A stretch of 64,000 bases of DNA from Cupriavidus necator N-1 (GTDB taxonomy: Bacteria; Pseudomonadota; Gammaproteobacteria; Burkholderiales; Burkholderiaceae), in NCBI RefSeq assembly GCF_000219215.1, contig NC_015724.1, positions 360,141-424,140 of the forward strand. Reading direction: 5' to 3'. Shown piece after piece: positions 1 through 9,140 of the stretch. The number at the start of each line of letters is the position of its first letter. Position 1 is the first letter of the stretch. Under the pieces are notes generated by a model. The model saw only the letters and a list, made by a program, of their open reading frames with translations. It searched no databases and was not told the origin of the DNA. The translations under genes and the position numbers were made by a program.

Positions 1-629
1 AACAGGTCAACCTGACCGCCTATCAGGTCCGTCATCGCTTGGGCCGCACCGCGGTAGGGGATGTGCTGCATATTGATTCCGGCCTTGCGCTTCCACATCT
101 CTCCAACCAAATGAGCCAGAGTGCCGTTGCCCGAGGAGGCAAAGGAAAGCGAAGCCTTCTTACCCGCGGCCACCAGTGTGCCGACATTGGCATGGGGACC
201 ACTGGCGGAGACGATCAACACCAGGGGGACCTTGGCAATTAGCGCGATGGGCAGCATATCCTTCTCGATATCGAAGGGAATGCGTCGGTATAGGAACTGG
301 TTTACCACCATATTGCTTGACTCACCCATCGCCAACGTATACCCGTCGCGCGGCGCCTTGAATGTCTGGTCGAAGCCGATATTGCCGCCGGCGCCCGGAA
401 GGTTCTCCGGCACGAACGCCCAATTGACGGATTCCGTCAAGGCGTTGGCCGTCAAACGCGCCATTCCGTCGGTTCCTCCGCCTGGCGGCGCGGGAATGAT
501 GAGCCTGATCGGCTTGGCCGGGAAGGTCTCAGCCAAGACGGATCCCGTCGCCAACACAGCGGTCGCTAAAACTGCTGCGGACAGTAAAGCCCGCCGGCTC
601 AATTTGGAGTGAATTGCCATTAAGTTCAT
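1..629 (-). CDS. Bug/TctC-family tripartite tricarboxylate transporter substrate-binding protein (partial)
   Basis: The frame is open from the window edge to an ATG at 629, with an in-frame ATG at 620. The protein is therefore the N-terminal ~210 residues of an extracytoplasmic solute receptor that is normally ~320 residues; the C-terminus lies outside the window. It starts with a basic n-region and hydrophobic core (RRALLSAAVLATAVLA) ending in a signal-peptidase-like site, followed by FPAKPIRLIIPAPPGGGTD and a later IPYRGAAQAM segment, both hallmarks of Bug receptors. Such proteins bind small carboxylates in the periplasm. The gene follows an MmgE/PrpD gene on the same strand and both lie divergent from a LysR gene, so a carboxylate uptake and breakdown role is likely. 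The substrate cannot be read from sequence. Confidence 0.93.
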   Translation of the reverse strand, partial: MNLMAIHSKLSRRALLSAAVLATAVLATGSVLAETFPAKPIRLIIPAPPGGGTDGMARLTANALTESVNWAFVPENLPGAGGNIGFDQTFKAPRDGYTLAMGESSNMVVNQFLYRRIPFDIEKDMLPIALIAKVPLVLIVSASGPHANVGTLVAAGKKASLSFASSGNGTLAHLVGEMWKRKAGINMQHIPYRGAAQAMTDLIGGQVDL

Positions 630-816
630 GATTTAGGCCTCGATACCTAGTACAGAAACACAGCCCTCTATCTATTAAGCATTGAGGTCTGCAGAGCCTT
701 CTTCCTACGGGAGTAAAGCCGCAGGAGAAGCAACATAAAGAAGCTGCTCATCTATGCCGACGGCGCCGGCCACCGCCACGTCGAATGCCTCCTAATGGCG
801 ATCGACGCAGACGGCC

Positions 817-2199
817 TCATGTCGTGCGCGCCGGAGCGCTCAGGGCAAGCAGCAGCGGATCCCATGCGCCCGCTCGCAGTCCGGCCATGCCCTCAAGCAC
901 ACCTTGCTGGCTCGCTGGCGATAGGGTGGCCCGGGTCGCGACCTGAAGCTTGCGTTCGAGATCCTCCCAAGACAAAGGGTGATCGGGATCGCCGCGTGGA
1001 TCCGTCAGCGGCGACTCAAGCAGCTGTCCGTTTGACAAAGTCACGGCGACCCACGCTGGTGAGCGTGCGGGGAACAGAGATTCAATGGCGGCGTCATGCA
1101 CCACCGTGATCCGCTTCGCCAGGTCACTCACCTCCGCGTCATAGAGGCGACGCGTATCCAGAGGGAGCAGAGCATCGGCGCCATGCAACGCGCACAAGGC
1201 CAAGCAGTACGGAACGCTATACTGTGCCTCCACCAGTGTCTCGGGAACGGGCTTGTTGCTCAGGTTGAAGGTGGCGCGATACGTGTGCACCTCCATGCGT
1301 TCGATGTCGCGCGCCGCCAAGCCATGAAGCCTCTGGAGATGAAGAAGCGCATCCAACGGTGCATGGATATGGCGACAGCAGCCGAACGGCTTGAAATAAG
1401 TGCCGTTTATCAGCGGCTGGCCACCAAGGTCACGCAGTGCCGTATCCGAGTCGAAGAGCCGGCCATCCTCGAGTACGGCGGCAGGACCGGCATAGCCGGC
1501 CATCGCCAATTCTAGAGCGGCCCAGCCAGAGACAGCGCCTGCAGCTATGCCTTCCTTCACGTCCGAGCCGACAAGCCCAGCCAGTGCGGGTAGCGCGGGT
1601 GCCGTCTGGGCGGCGATAGCCAGTGCCTGGGCGATGATCTCAGCACTGGCGCCTAGCATCCTGCCGCAGGTCGCCACAACCGCGAATCCCGACCAGGTCC
1701 CGGACGGCGCATAGCCGGGGCGTGCCATGGCCATCCGGATGCCCACTTCATATCCCGCCACCACTGCGGCCATGAAGTCCTGAACAGCTATATCGGGACG
1801 AGCATGGACCAGCGCCATCGCCGCAGGAATTGTGGCCGCCCCTGGATGGCCCCTGGCCTTGCGGTATCCATCATCTAGGTCCAGTGCGGCGGTCGCGGCG
1901 CTATTGGCAAACAGCGCGCCGGCATCAGTAGCAGTGCGCCCTGTGAACCACATCGGTGAACCACCGGCGCCATACATCGTCTGTGCCGCTTGCTGCGCCG
2001 CCTTCACCCCGGGCTGCTCTAGCGCGGACGCCGCGCTCGCTAGCGCGTCAAGCACACAGCGCAATACCGTCTCCTGGGTGCGTGCATCGATGGTACGGGC
2101 GTCCAGATCGGCAACATAGCGACCCAAGTGTAGACCGATGTCACGGCTGTTGCTGGGCTTCATGTCTGTGGAAGCCTGATGCTCATTACCTTTTGGCAT
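817..2199 (-). CDS. MmgE/PrpD family protein (2-methylcitrate dehydratase-like)
   Basis: 460 residues, the normal length of the MmgE/PrpD family, whose members include 2-methylcitrate dehydratase, cis-aconitate decarboxylase and iminodisuccinate epimerase. Recognisable segments are the all-alpha N-terminal domain with LALDLDDGYRKARGHPGAATIPAA-type residues (the D-D-x-x-x-x-x-x-H-P-G motif near residue 110), YEVGIRMAMA, and a C-terminal FKPFGCCRHIHAPLDAL segment. The start at 2199 has an AGGAGG somewhat far upstream; an internal ATG 12 codons on is an alternative. It lies upstream of the Bug receptor and divergent from lysR, consistent with a LysR-controlled catabolic unit. The exact substrate is unknown; family members act on different short di- and tricarboxylates. 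Confidence 0.93.
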   Translation of the reverse strand: MPKGNEHQASTDMKPSNSRDIGLHLGRYVADLDARTIDARTQETVLRCVLDALASAASALEQPGVKAAQQAAQTMYGAGGSPMWFTGRTATDAGALFANSAATAALDLDDGYRKARGHPGAATIPAAMALVHARPDIAVQDFMAAVVAGYEVGIRMAMARPGYAPSGTWSGFAVVATCGRMLGASAEIIAQALAIAAQTAPALPALAGLVGSDVKEGIAAGAVSGWAALELAMAGYAGPAAVLEDGRLFDSDTALRDLGGQPLINGTYFKPFGCCRHIHAPLDALLHLQRLHGLAARDIERMEVHTYRATFNLSNKPVPETLVEAQYSVPYCLALCALHGADALLPLDTRRLYDAEVSDLAKRITVVHDAAIESLFPARSPAWVAVTLSNGQLLESPLTDPRGDPDHPLSWEDLERKLQVATRATLSPASQQGVLEGMAGLRAGAWDPLLLALSAPARTT

Positions 2200-2319
2200 A
2201 TAACTTTGTCAACCTCCTCTAAGTGGCTTTGCCGTCTTACAGGCCTTGAGGCCACGGGATTTGAGGTGAATGCTATAGAATGCCGGGGCGCTGATACAGT
2301 AACAATTCTTCGTCTGCTT

Positions 2320-2334
2320 ATGCCTAATAGGTAT
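2320..2334. promoter_or_regulatory. Candidate LysR-type T-N11-A operator
   Basis: The 15-bp ATGCCTAATAGGTAT has the dyad AT-n-CCTA / TAGG-n-AT and fits T-N11-A (2321-2333), the usual LysR recognition pattern. It lies in the divergent region between the MmgE/PrpD and LysR genes, directly against the lysR start. This placement suits autoregulation, or a lysR start at the internal ATG at 2349 or 2355. Function is inferred. Confidence 0.5.
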
Positions 2335-2336
2335 TT

Positions 2337-3245
2337 ATGAAAGTCGACATGAACATGCGCCACATTGAGGCTTTCCGAGCTGTCATGATTTCTGGCAGCG
2401 TGGTGGGAGCCGCCAAGCTGCTCAACGTGACGCAGCCCGGAGTCAGCCGCACAATTGCGCTGCTCGAGATGCGTCTAGGCTATGCGTTGTTCCAGCGCAA
2501 AGGCCGGCGACTCGTGCCCACCTCGGAGGCAGAGGCGTTGTACCGCGAGGTTGAGCATCTCTATGTGGGCATAGATCGGATAACGCAGGTTGCTTACGAC
2601 ATCCGATACCATCGCGCGGGAGCACTACGGCTGGCCAGCCTGCCCGCGCTGGCGCAATGGCTAATCCCGGCGGTGCTTGCCAAGTTCTTAGAAGCCCGGC
2701 CTCAGGTTCGCATCTTTGTGCAGACGCTACCTTCGACGCAAATCGCCGAACTAGTCGCGACAAGGCAGTTCGACCTCGGCGTTGTCGAATTGCCGATGTC
2801 CAGATCCGGCGTAAGCGTGCGGAACTTGCCACCCTCGCCCATCGTGGCGGTGTTGCCCTTCGAACACCGCCTAGCGGCCCGAGAGAAAGTCAGCCTGCGT
2901 GATTTGGCCGGAGAACGGCTTGTGCTGCCATCACCGCAAAGCTATCTGCGCTACCAGATTGATGACGCCTTCAACCGCCAAAGCATCGTGCCGGACGTCG
3001 TTGCAGAGACGCCGACATCGCCTCTGGTGTGCGCGTTGGTGGCGGAAGGCGCCGGCATTGGCTTGGTATCGGCATGGGCACCCTCTCCGCACGGCGATAC
3101 GCGCACGGTGCAAAGGCCGCTCGACGAACTGCTGCAATCGCAGTACGCCTGCCTGCGGCCGGAAGGTGCCGTTCCGATGGTGTTGGCGGAGGAATTCCAG
3201 TCGTTACTCTCTGCTCAGATGGATGCAATGGCACCGGGCCACTAG
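2337..3245 (+). CDS. LysR-family transcriptional regulator
   Basis: 302 residues, the normal LysR length. The N-terminal winged helix-turn-helix is clear: HIEAFRAVMISGSVVGAAKLLNVTQPGVSRTIALLE-type residues at about 8-45, followed by the linker helix and a periplasmic-binding-protein-like effector domain from about residue 95. Starts at 2337, 2349 or 2355 are all possible; MNMRHIEAF at 2349 resembles family N-termini. The gene is divergent from the MmgE/PrpD-Bug receptor pair, the classic arrangement for a LysR activator of an adjacent catabolic operon, with a T-N11-A dyad in the intergenic region. The effector is unknown but is likely the substrate or a product of that pathway. Confidence 0.96.
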   Translation: MKVDMNMRHIEAFRAVMISGSVVGAAKLLNVTQPGVSRTIALLEMRLGYALFQRKGRRLVPTSEAEALYREVEHLYVGIDRITQVAYDIRYHRAGALRLASLPALAQWLIPAVLAKFLEARPQVRIFVQTLPSTQIAELVATRQFDLGVVELPMSRSGVSVRNLPPSPIVAVLPFEHRLAAREKVSLRDLAGERLVLPSPQSYLRYQIDDAFNRQSIVPDVVAETPTSPLVCALVAEGAGIGLVSAWAPSPHGDTRTVQRPLDELLQSQYACLRPEGAVPMVLAEEFQSLLSAQMDAMAPGH

Positions 3246-3303
3246 AAGTCCTGTTCCGTTAGCGAAGACGCGGTCGTCATAGCGACTGCACTCGGAAGGG
3301 AGG

Positions 3304-3522
3304 TCAATGGGTCAGCGTGACGCCATGCCGACCGTAATCGAAACTATCGAACCACTCCCGGATCGCGTCGGCCACAACGCTTGGATCGCAAGTGGCGGCA
3401 TCCGGAACGCATGCCCAAATGAGACTTTCGACGTCAACGCGTCGTTCCGCCCGATCCCTCCAGGCATCGCGGTCGCGGGCTAGGATAGCGAGGTGCTGGT
3501 CTCGGATCGGGATGTAACGCAT
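3304..3522 (-). CDS. Hypothetical protein, 72 residues
   Basis: A small acidic and aromatic protein (DAWRDRAERRVDVES, IREWFDSFDYGRHG) with balanced composition that reads like a real protein. There is no recognised domain, signal or membrane segment. It is convergent with lysR and isolated; nothing in the context indicates a function. It could be a remnant of a longer gene. Confidence 0.45.
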   Translation of the reverse strand: MRYIPIRDQHLAILARDRDAWRDRAERRVDVESLIWACVPDAATCDPSVVADAIREWFDSFDYGRHGVTLTH

Positions 3523-4180
3523 GGCGCAGACAAGGAAGTGGGAGTCCCGTATTGACGGCCGCCTCGCTGATTTCTTGACCCATCCACTGCTTACGTCAAC
3601 CTAAGGGTGACGGTGAACCTGACCGTTGGGTCCGGGCTCAGCGTCACGGGATTTCACGCCAGTCCGCCTAATTCCGGATTTCCAGTCCAGCAAAAGCGCA
3701 CGTAGTCCGGCTAATTCCGGTTTCCTACAGAACTGCGAGGAATCGGAATTCTCGAGACTGCGTTCTCCGAAAAATCAACGACTTAGCGTCCAATTCGGTC
3801 CGCGCTCGTTCGGATGAGAACCGGAAATACCGAGACTGACCTGAATTGAAGCGCGAATTCGTTGGACTGCCCCGCACCGGTCGCTCACTGTCTCTTTGCG
3901 ACCCGCTTCGGCCCCTCAATCCGGCCCGCACTCAACGGCAGCTTTGGCGGTAAGAACGCTCGTCCGCCCCATTTCGGCGGCCGGCAACGGGCCAGCCTTA
4001 GCAGGCTTAAATTAGAGGATCGATCAACACGCGGCAAATAGCAAAGGCGACAACGGGGTTGTCAGTCCTCGCAAATGGCAACTTTCTCCAGTCGAGACTG
4101 CTATACCGTCGGCAGAACGAGGTCCGGTTTACCGTTACAATCATAGACGTAACCAAGATCAAATAGGCGAGGCGACGACT
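3523..4180. other. Non-coding stretch upstream of the AlbA_2 gene
   Basis: No convincing gene in 658 bp. The stretch contains the left copy of an ~80-bp diverged repeat (3657-3739) that recurs on the other side of the AlbA_2 gene, and AT-richer DNA (4000-4180) that presumably holds the promoter for that gene. Short open frames here have no coding features. Confidence 0.5.
3657..3739. repeat. Left copy of ~80-bp repeat flanking the AlbA_2 gene
   Basis: The copy aligns with 5711-5792 with a few substitutions and small gaps; both begin CGCCAGTC and end with ACAGAACTG plus TAG/CGAG. Inside this copy, a ~22-bp motif built on AGTCCG(C/G)CTAATTCCGG occurs twice about 45 bp apart. The two copies are in direct orientation ~2.05 kb apart and bracket the gene at 4181-5320. 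They could be diverged ends of an inserted segment or recombinase/regulator binding sites. Confidence 0.6.
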
Positions 4181-5320
4181 ATGGAAGACGAAGCACTCCT
4201 TGACAGCCTGCTCTACCGCGGCGAAGGCGATGCGCTCGATTTCAAAAAAATGCAATATGCGTTTGAAGGCGCTGACGATAACCACAAGTCCGAGCTACTC
4301 AAAGATATCCTTGCGTTCGCAAACGCGTGGCGTGACACAACCGCATATATCGTCATCGGTGTAAATGACGCTCGCGAAGTGGTGGGATTGGACAAGGATA
4401 TTGACGACTCTCGGCTTCAGCAGTTTATCAACGGCAAGGTAAATCGCCCCATTCGATTCCACTATCGATCGCTTCTGTATAAGGGAACAACTATAGGTAT
4501 CTATACCATCCCTTTGCAGGATCGACCATTTTTTTCCGTTAGAGACTTCGGCAAAGTTGCGGCAGAAGCAGTATACGTACGCCGCGGATCTGCCACGGCA
4601 TTAGCTAAACCTGATGAAATCGCAAAGATGGGAGCTGCCGCTGTACAGGCTCACCGCCCTCGTTTATCGATGAGAATATTTGGCGCAGATGGCGAAGTAT
4701 CGGCAAGTGAAAGTTTGGCCGCGGTGGTTAATGATTTGCGGATCCCTGAGGCAAGCGAAATCCCCGATCACGTTGATACAAGCCCAGCGAGCAGGTTCGG
4801 CCTTACGGACCATTTCATGAACGAAGATTATTTTCGTCAAGTTGCTGCGTACATAAGGCAGAGGGAGGGTCTAGTAAAGTTCGGCCTGTTGATTGAGAAC
4901 CTTGGTGACGCGTATGCAGATGACGTTAAACTAACCTTTCGTGTACCCGCATCAGAGGGATTCCAGTTGATGGCTGGTGATGATCTCGAGCGTACACCGC
5001 GTACTCATTGGGACGCGGTCAGGTCGCACCGATGGTCGGGTACTGTAGATCCGTCAGTCGAGATTTCGTCAAATGCGGACACCCTCACTGCGACAATTTG
5101 GCTCGGGAAAATTCATGCGGGGGACCGTCGAACGACCGTTGACTTATATTTCAGTCACCCACCGGCAAGCCTCTCACACGCCGACGTAACCGTTCATGCC
5201 GATCAGTTAAAGGCACCGTTGAGCTTCTCGATCCCATTGTCGTTCCAAGTCAATACGCCGCCACAAGTTACAGTGGAGCAACTGCTAGAGATAGCTCATA
5301 GATTTGATGAATCGGAATGA
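4181..5320 (+). CDS. AlbA_2 (Schlafen-like) domain protein
   Basis: 379 residues. The first ~150 carry an AlbA_2 (divergent AAA_4, Schlafen-core-like) domain: an E-x-x-x-x-DFK-type start (RGEGDALDFKKMQYAF), a helix with KSELLKDILAFANAW, then a GxxD-like turn in IVIGVNDAREVVGLD and VYVRRGSATALA near residue 145, all diagnostic. The remaining ~220 residues form a beta-rich region with no recognised family (LLIENLGDAYADDVKLTFRVP). AlbA_2 proteins bind nucleic acid; members are annotated as putative regulators or nucleases and several sit in defence islands. Codon use is visibly more AT-rich than in the neighbours, and the gene stands alone between two diverged repeats, which suggests horizontal acquisition. 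A defence role is possible but only inferred. Confidence 0.88.
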   Translation: MEDEALLDSLLYRGEGDALDFKKMQYAFEGADDNHKSELLKDILAFANAWRDTTAYIVIGVNDAREVVGLDKDIDDSRLQQFINGKVNRPIRFHYRSLLYKGTTIGIYTIPLQDRPFFSVRDFGKVAAEAVYVRRGSATALAKPDEIAKMGAAAVQAHRPRLSMRIFGADGEVSASESLAAVVNDLRIPEASEIPDHVDTSPASRFGLTDHFMNEDYFRQVAAYIRQREGLVKFGLLIENLGDAYADDVKLTFRVPASEGFQLMAGDDLERTPRTHWDAVRSHRWSGTVDPSVEISSNADTLTATIWLGKIHAGDRRTTVDLYFSHPPASLSHADVTVHADQLKAPLSFSIPLSFQVNTPPQVTVEQLLEIAHRFDESE

Positions 5321-5960
5321 GGCGTTCTTCCAGGCGGGCGGAACTGACCAGCGGCTACGGAATCGCTATTGTTCATAACCGCGCCGCGTTGCTCACACCC
5401 GTCACAAAGCGCTCAGCGCCGCCATTCTAACGAAGCCGCCCGACGTCGGTTGCTCATCTCGTAGTGACCATTGACAGGCCCGCAGACCAATAGCCGCAAG
5501 GCCGACGAGGTGTCGGCGATGGTAGCTACGCTTGGGTCGTTGTTTGGGTGAAGCGGACGTTCGGACGTCCAACGCCGAGCGCAAGCCGCGGCTGTAATTG
5601 GCCGACAGCAGTCAATGCGCCCCGGTCAGTGCTTCCCCACAAGTACGGGACGTAGGGAATCGGGTTTCGCGCTCCTAGCGCGCAGCCCGCCTGGACTCAA
5701 GGCAAGCACGCGCCAGTCGCACTAATTCCAAATTTCTAGTCTCACGGAAAAGCACCTAGTCTCACGAATTCCGGTTCCGTACAGAACTGTAGTATCCAAG
5801 CCGAGTTTGACAAGGTGGGAACGCATTAGACTCAATGAACACTCGTCGCGGCTCAACGTGATCGCCACCCGAACTCAGCCGTCGGATATACCCTTACGCT
5901 GCACACCGTAACCCGGGCTGCATTGGCCCCTCACACCTCGCAGATTGGCAAAGGGCCAAA
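5321..5960. other. Non-coding stretch downstream of the AlbA_2 gene
   Basis: Nothing convincing is coded in these ~640 bp. A 60-codon open frame on the minus strand (5402-5584) lacks coding features. The stretch holds the right copy of the flanking repeat (5711-5792) and ends at the terminator serving the leftward helicase operon. Confidence 0.5.
5711..5792. repeat. Right copy of ~80-bp repeat flanking the AlbA_2 gene
   Basis: Direct-orientation diverged copy of 3657-3739. Shared blocks include CTAATTCC, AAAAGC, CGAATTCCGGTT (CTAATTCCGGTT in the left copy) and ACAGAACTG. See the left copy for discussion. Confidence 0.6.
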
Positions 5961-5988
5961 GAAAAAAGCCCTCCAAACATCGGAGGGC
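5961..5988 (-). terminator. Rho-independent terminator of the leftward helicase operon
   Basis: Read leftward, the sequence is GCCCTCC, a 7-nt loop, GGAGGGC, then a run of six T. It lies ~85 bp beyond the stop of the 81-residue gene. Confidence 0.8.
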
Positions 5989-6072
5989 GGACAGTACAGG
6001 AAAGGACACAGGCTTCTGGCCCGCAGTCGGCAATGGTACCCCCACGACCGCGCGTGGCGATCAGGGGGGCGG

Positions 6073-6318
6073 CTAGCAGCTTGTCGGCTGGCGCGGCCCG
6101 ATTGGGCGCGACAACAGCGTGGTCACCGCGCCACCAGCGCACCAGCCATCCAGCTTGTCCTCAAAGATGCCGTGGACAAGCCGATCCAGGCAGATCACCT
6201 CGATGCCGTTCGCTTCGACGGTGCCGAGGATGTTTGCCACGGTCGTGCCGCGGGTACCGCGGCGTTTCACGGTGGCCACGCCCTCGCCAATGGCGAGCGT
6301 GCAATCTTCAGTTTTCAT
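6073..6318 (-). CDS. Small conserved-looking protein translationally coupled to the SNF2-like helicase
   Basis: 81 residues, starting with MKTEDCTLAIGEGVATVKRR and containing a compact alpha/beta sequence with IEVICLDRLVH. Its ATG overlaps the stop of the upstream helicase gene (4-bp ATGA-type overlap), so the two are almost certainly translated together. No domain is recognised. The N-terminal half resembles a short beta-barrel or SH3-like fold by pattern only. The role is inferred to be an accessory factor of the helicase. Confidence 0.75.
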   Translation of the reverse strand: MKTEDCTLAIGEGVATVKRRGTRGTTVANILGTVEANGIEVICLDRLVHGIFEDKLDGWCAGGAVTTLLSRPIGPRQPTSC

Positions 6319-8807
6319 GCTGCCTCCTTGAGCAGTTCACGTTGATCCCGGGCCTCGCGGCCATGCAGCTTGGCGAGATCGTCCACAAATTCATCCAACA
6401 GCGTGTCCATGTGCAGGAACGCTTCGTCTTCCAGTTCCGGTGTCGCCCAGTCCAGGCCCGCCTCCATGGCGTCCCGTTTGTGCGCAACCATCTGGTCCTG
6501 GTAGGTGTCAATACTGCCCGGCAGGTGGAAGTACACCACCTTCAACTGCCCCTTCCGGTTCCACCGCAGCGCGCGCCGCATCGCCTGATACTCGATCCGC
6601 CACGTCCACGAGCGGTCGTAGAAGAGGACATAGTCAGCGTTTGGTAGGTTGTAGCCCGCCCGGCCTGACGCCTTGGTGCAGAGGAGCCCCGTGGCATTAC
6701 CGCCCACGAACCGCTTGTCCTTATCGGCCACGCGTTTCGCAATCGGAATCCCGCCGTGGAACGGCACTGTCTCCACCCCCTTCGCCTTCAACTGGCTGGC
6801 GATGAGGTTGACGACACCCGGGTTCTCGGCGAACAGGATGGCCTGCTTCCCTTCCCCGGCGATAGCCTCCAGCCGCTCGATCACCGCACGCTGCTTGCTG
6901 GTGAGTTGCGCCAGCCCGCCGACACCATCCACCCCATGCTGCGGGTAGTTGGCGGCGAAGTGGACGGCACGGATACGGGCCAGAATGGCAATCAGGTTGT
7001 TCGGCCGGCCATCCTTGCGGATCTCCCGGTACCACTGGGCAAACTCGTCGGCGGTGCTGAGGTACAGCGACAGATGCGCTGGGTCCCAGGACGTCTCGAC
7101 AATCTCGACCGTGGGCTGCTCGATGCGGATATAGCGCGCCACATCAGGCTCGCACACCAACCGGCGCTTAACGTGCGGCGCCAGCATCTGCCGGTACCGA
7201 GGCAGGTTGCCGATCTTGGGCACTTCGCGCTTGGCCCCATCCTGCAGGCTTTCGGCAAATTCCCAGGTCACCCACTCCAGGACCACGAAGTCGCTGCGAA
7301 AGCGGTCGATGCCGCGTTCGGCATGCTGCACCGAGGCAAGCCAGTTCGCTTCCAAATAGCCGCGCCGGTAGCCATACGGCTGGGCCGCCGTGCCATCACC
7401 GCCCGTAAACGCGATCAGTCCGAAGATGTCGCGTGGGTAGTTGGCAATCGGGCTGCCGGTCAGGATATAGCGCCGCTTCGCCGATAGCTGCCAGAGCGCG
7501 CGGCTCTGGTCGCTTGCCGGGTTGGACAGGCGCTCACCCTCGTCGGCCACCAGCAGTCCGATGCGACGGCGCAGCCGGTGCGCGTAGGTGATGCGGCGCG
7601 AAGCCTGCCGGTCGACGGGCATGCGCAAGCGCTCATAGGCGATCAGGTTGATGCGACCGAGCCGCACCAGGTCCTCAGGCGACTGAATCACTTGCACGTC
7701 CGACGCTGGCATGACCTGCTCCAGCTCGGCGCCCATCTCGGCGATCAGGCGTGCCTCGACAACGATCAGGCCGTGCTTGACGCCGGACAGCAGGATCAGG
7801 CCTGCCGCGAGACGCGACTTGCCGCAGCCCTGCTCCCACGCCGCTACCGCACCGTTGGGCTTGAGCAGCAACTCGACCAGGTCCTCCTGTTGGAATTCCC
7901 AGTCCAGCCATCGATCGATCCCCAGCGCGAGCAGCCGCTTGCGCAGCCGGCTGGCCTGCCCGGGATAGCGCGTGGCCAGGCCCTCGTGCACGATTTCCCA
8001 TGCCTGCGCCGATTTCTCGACGCTGTAGCGGGTAGTGATCTCGTCCAACGAGACGACGTAGCTCTTGTCGCGTACCTGGTACTGGTAGCGGCCATCGGAC
8101 TGCCGATCGAAGCGTACCGCCTGGCCAGCCTTGATGACCGGGCCGCCCCATACCGACGAATCGACCAGATGCGTTTTCGTCGCCGTACCGACGATGGTAT
8201 CGGCGGCGCAAACGCCCGTCGTCCAGACCGCGTGGCGCAAGGGCAACGCCTGCCGCATGCTCCGACGTAGTCGTTGGCGGAAGTGCTCGAGGAAGCCCTG
8301 TGCAAACTCCGGCTCACCGCCGGCGGCCTTCACCATACCGACGAGCTCGCCCAATGCCCCGATCGGATCGGGCTGGACCAGATAGGCCTCCAGATCCAGC
8401 CGGCCAGTGCCTGCGTAACGAAAGCCACGCGGCAGGCGCTGGCCTTCCAGCGACACGATGCGGCGCTCCAGCAAGCGGTTGAGCACCATCGCCTCGACGA
8501 ACCCGCAGTCGAATCCAAGCACGATGCGGCGGCCGTCATGCGAGATGCGTACCCGTTTCTGCGAGGTCACCGGGCGCGTGATGGCCGGACCTTGGTCGTC
8601 CAGCAACTGGTGGCCGAGCCACGGCTCGCCATAGAGCCGATCCTCGGTCTGCAGCTCCAGCGTGGGCAGCGCTTGGGTCAGATCCGATACGGTTTGCCGC
8701 ACGAAATCGCTGGCTCGCATGCGGAAGCGCGCGAACACTGCAATGGAGGTGCGCCCTCCGCCCTTCCTGCCGGAAAGCGCTCGCTGGCAGGTCGAACACG
8801 CGCCCAC
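6315..8807 (-). CDS. SNF2-like superfamily 2 DNA helicase/translocase
   Basis: 830 residues from a GTG start. Motif I is AAWEQGCGKSRLAAG (GCGKS near 327-331), motif II is LLVADEGERLS (DEGE near 422), motif III is ILTGSPIANYPRD, and the C-terminal lobe ends with KASGRAGYNLPNADYVLFYD and QAMRRALRW, the SNF2 motif V/VI pattern. The N-terminal ~300 residues are not recognised; they may target DNA or a partner. A CSTC pair at residues 4-7 looks like half a zinc ribbon. The same frame is open for about 130 bp upstream of the GTG with plausible protein sequence but no ATG, so the start could be further upstream or the 5' end damaged. It heads a two-gene operon with the 81-residue gene. Such helicases occur on plasmids and integrative elements with unknown roles. 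Confidence 0.9.
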   Translation of the reverse strand: MGACSTCQRALSGRKGGGRTSIAVFARFRMRASDFVRQTVSDLTQALPTLELQTEDRLYGEPWLGHQLLDDQGPAITRPVTSQKRVRISHDGRRIVLGFDCGFVEAMVLNRLLERRIVSLEGQRLPRGFRYAGTGRLDLEAYLVQPDPIGALGELVGMVKAAGGEPEFAQGFLEHFRQRLRRSMRQALPLRHAVWTTGVCAADTIVGTATKTHLVDSSVWGGPVIKAGQAVRFDRQSDGRYQYQVRDKSYVVSLDEITTRYSVEKSAQAWEIVHEGLATRYPGQASRLRKRLLALGIDRWLDWEFQQEDLVELLLKPNGAVAAWEQGCGKSRLAAGLILLSGVKHGLIVVEARLIAEMGAELEQVMPASDVQVIQSPEDLVRLGRINLIAYERLRMPVDRQASRRITYAHRLRRRIGLLVADEGERLSNPASDQSRALWQLSAKRRYILTGSPIANYPRDIFGLIAFTGGDGTAAQPYGYRRGYLEANWLASVQHAERGIDRFRSDFVVLEWVTWEFAESLQDGAKREVPKIGNLPRYRQMLAPHVKRRLVCEPDVARYIRIEQPTVEIVETSWDPAHLSLYLSTADEFAQWYREIRKDGRPNNLIAILARIRAVHFAANYPQHGVDGVGGLAQLTSKQRAVIERLEAIAGEGKQAILFAENPGVVNLIASQLKAKGVETVPFHGGIPIAKRVADKDKRFVGGNATGLLCTKASGRAGYNLPNADYVLFYDRSWTWRIEYQAMRRALRWNRKGQLKVVYFHLPGSIDTYQDQMVAHKRDAMEAGLDWATPELEDEAFLHMDTLLDEFVDDLAKLHGREARDQRELLKEAA

Positions 8808-9030
8808 ACGCCTTGCGGCACCGTTGAAGGACGCGCCGTGACCGATGACCCGGCCGGTTGTGTTGCGGGGATGTTCTGTATCGGGCCCCTCGAACTGCCG
8901 CCCGCGATGGCCGTCATTCAGTGCGGGGCCACGCGGTGCCTACTGAAGCTTCCCGCGCCGTGCCTACCGTCGCTCCGCAAAGTGCGCATGCTGTCGTTTT
9001 CGGCTCGGCCCAGCATTTTCCTGACCTGCC

Positions 9031-9057
9031 TTGAATTCACAAATTTGAGCGTAGGGT
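9031..9057 (+). promoter_or_regulatory. Promoter-like element, N15 class
   Basis: TTGAAT, a 15-bp spacer and TAGGGT lie ~85 bp upstream of the gene at 9141. The layout matches six other intergenic elements in this window (see findings). Confidence 0.5.
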
Positions 9058-9140
9058 GGAACTGGCGCCGAGCAATGGCGCTTAGCCTTCACCTAGCTCA
9101 GACAGCCTCCGCCTGGGCCACTACTCCTTACAAAGCCACC

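Noticed and set aside
8274..9140. Upstream two-thirds of a 394-codon plus-strand frame
   Set aside because: It is antisense to the helicase; only the part from the ATG at 9141 reads as protein and has a promoter-like element.
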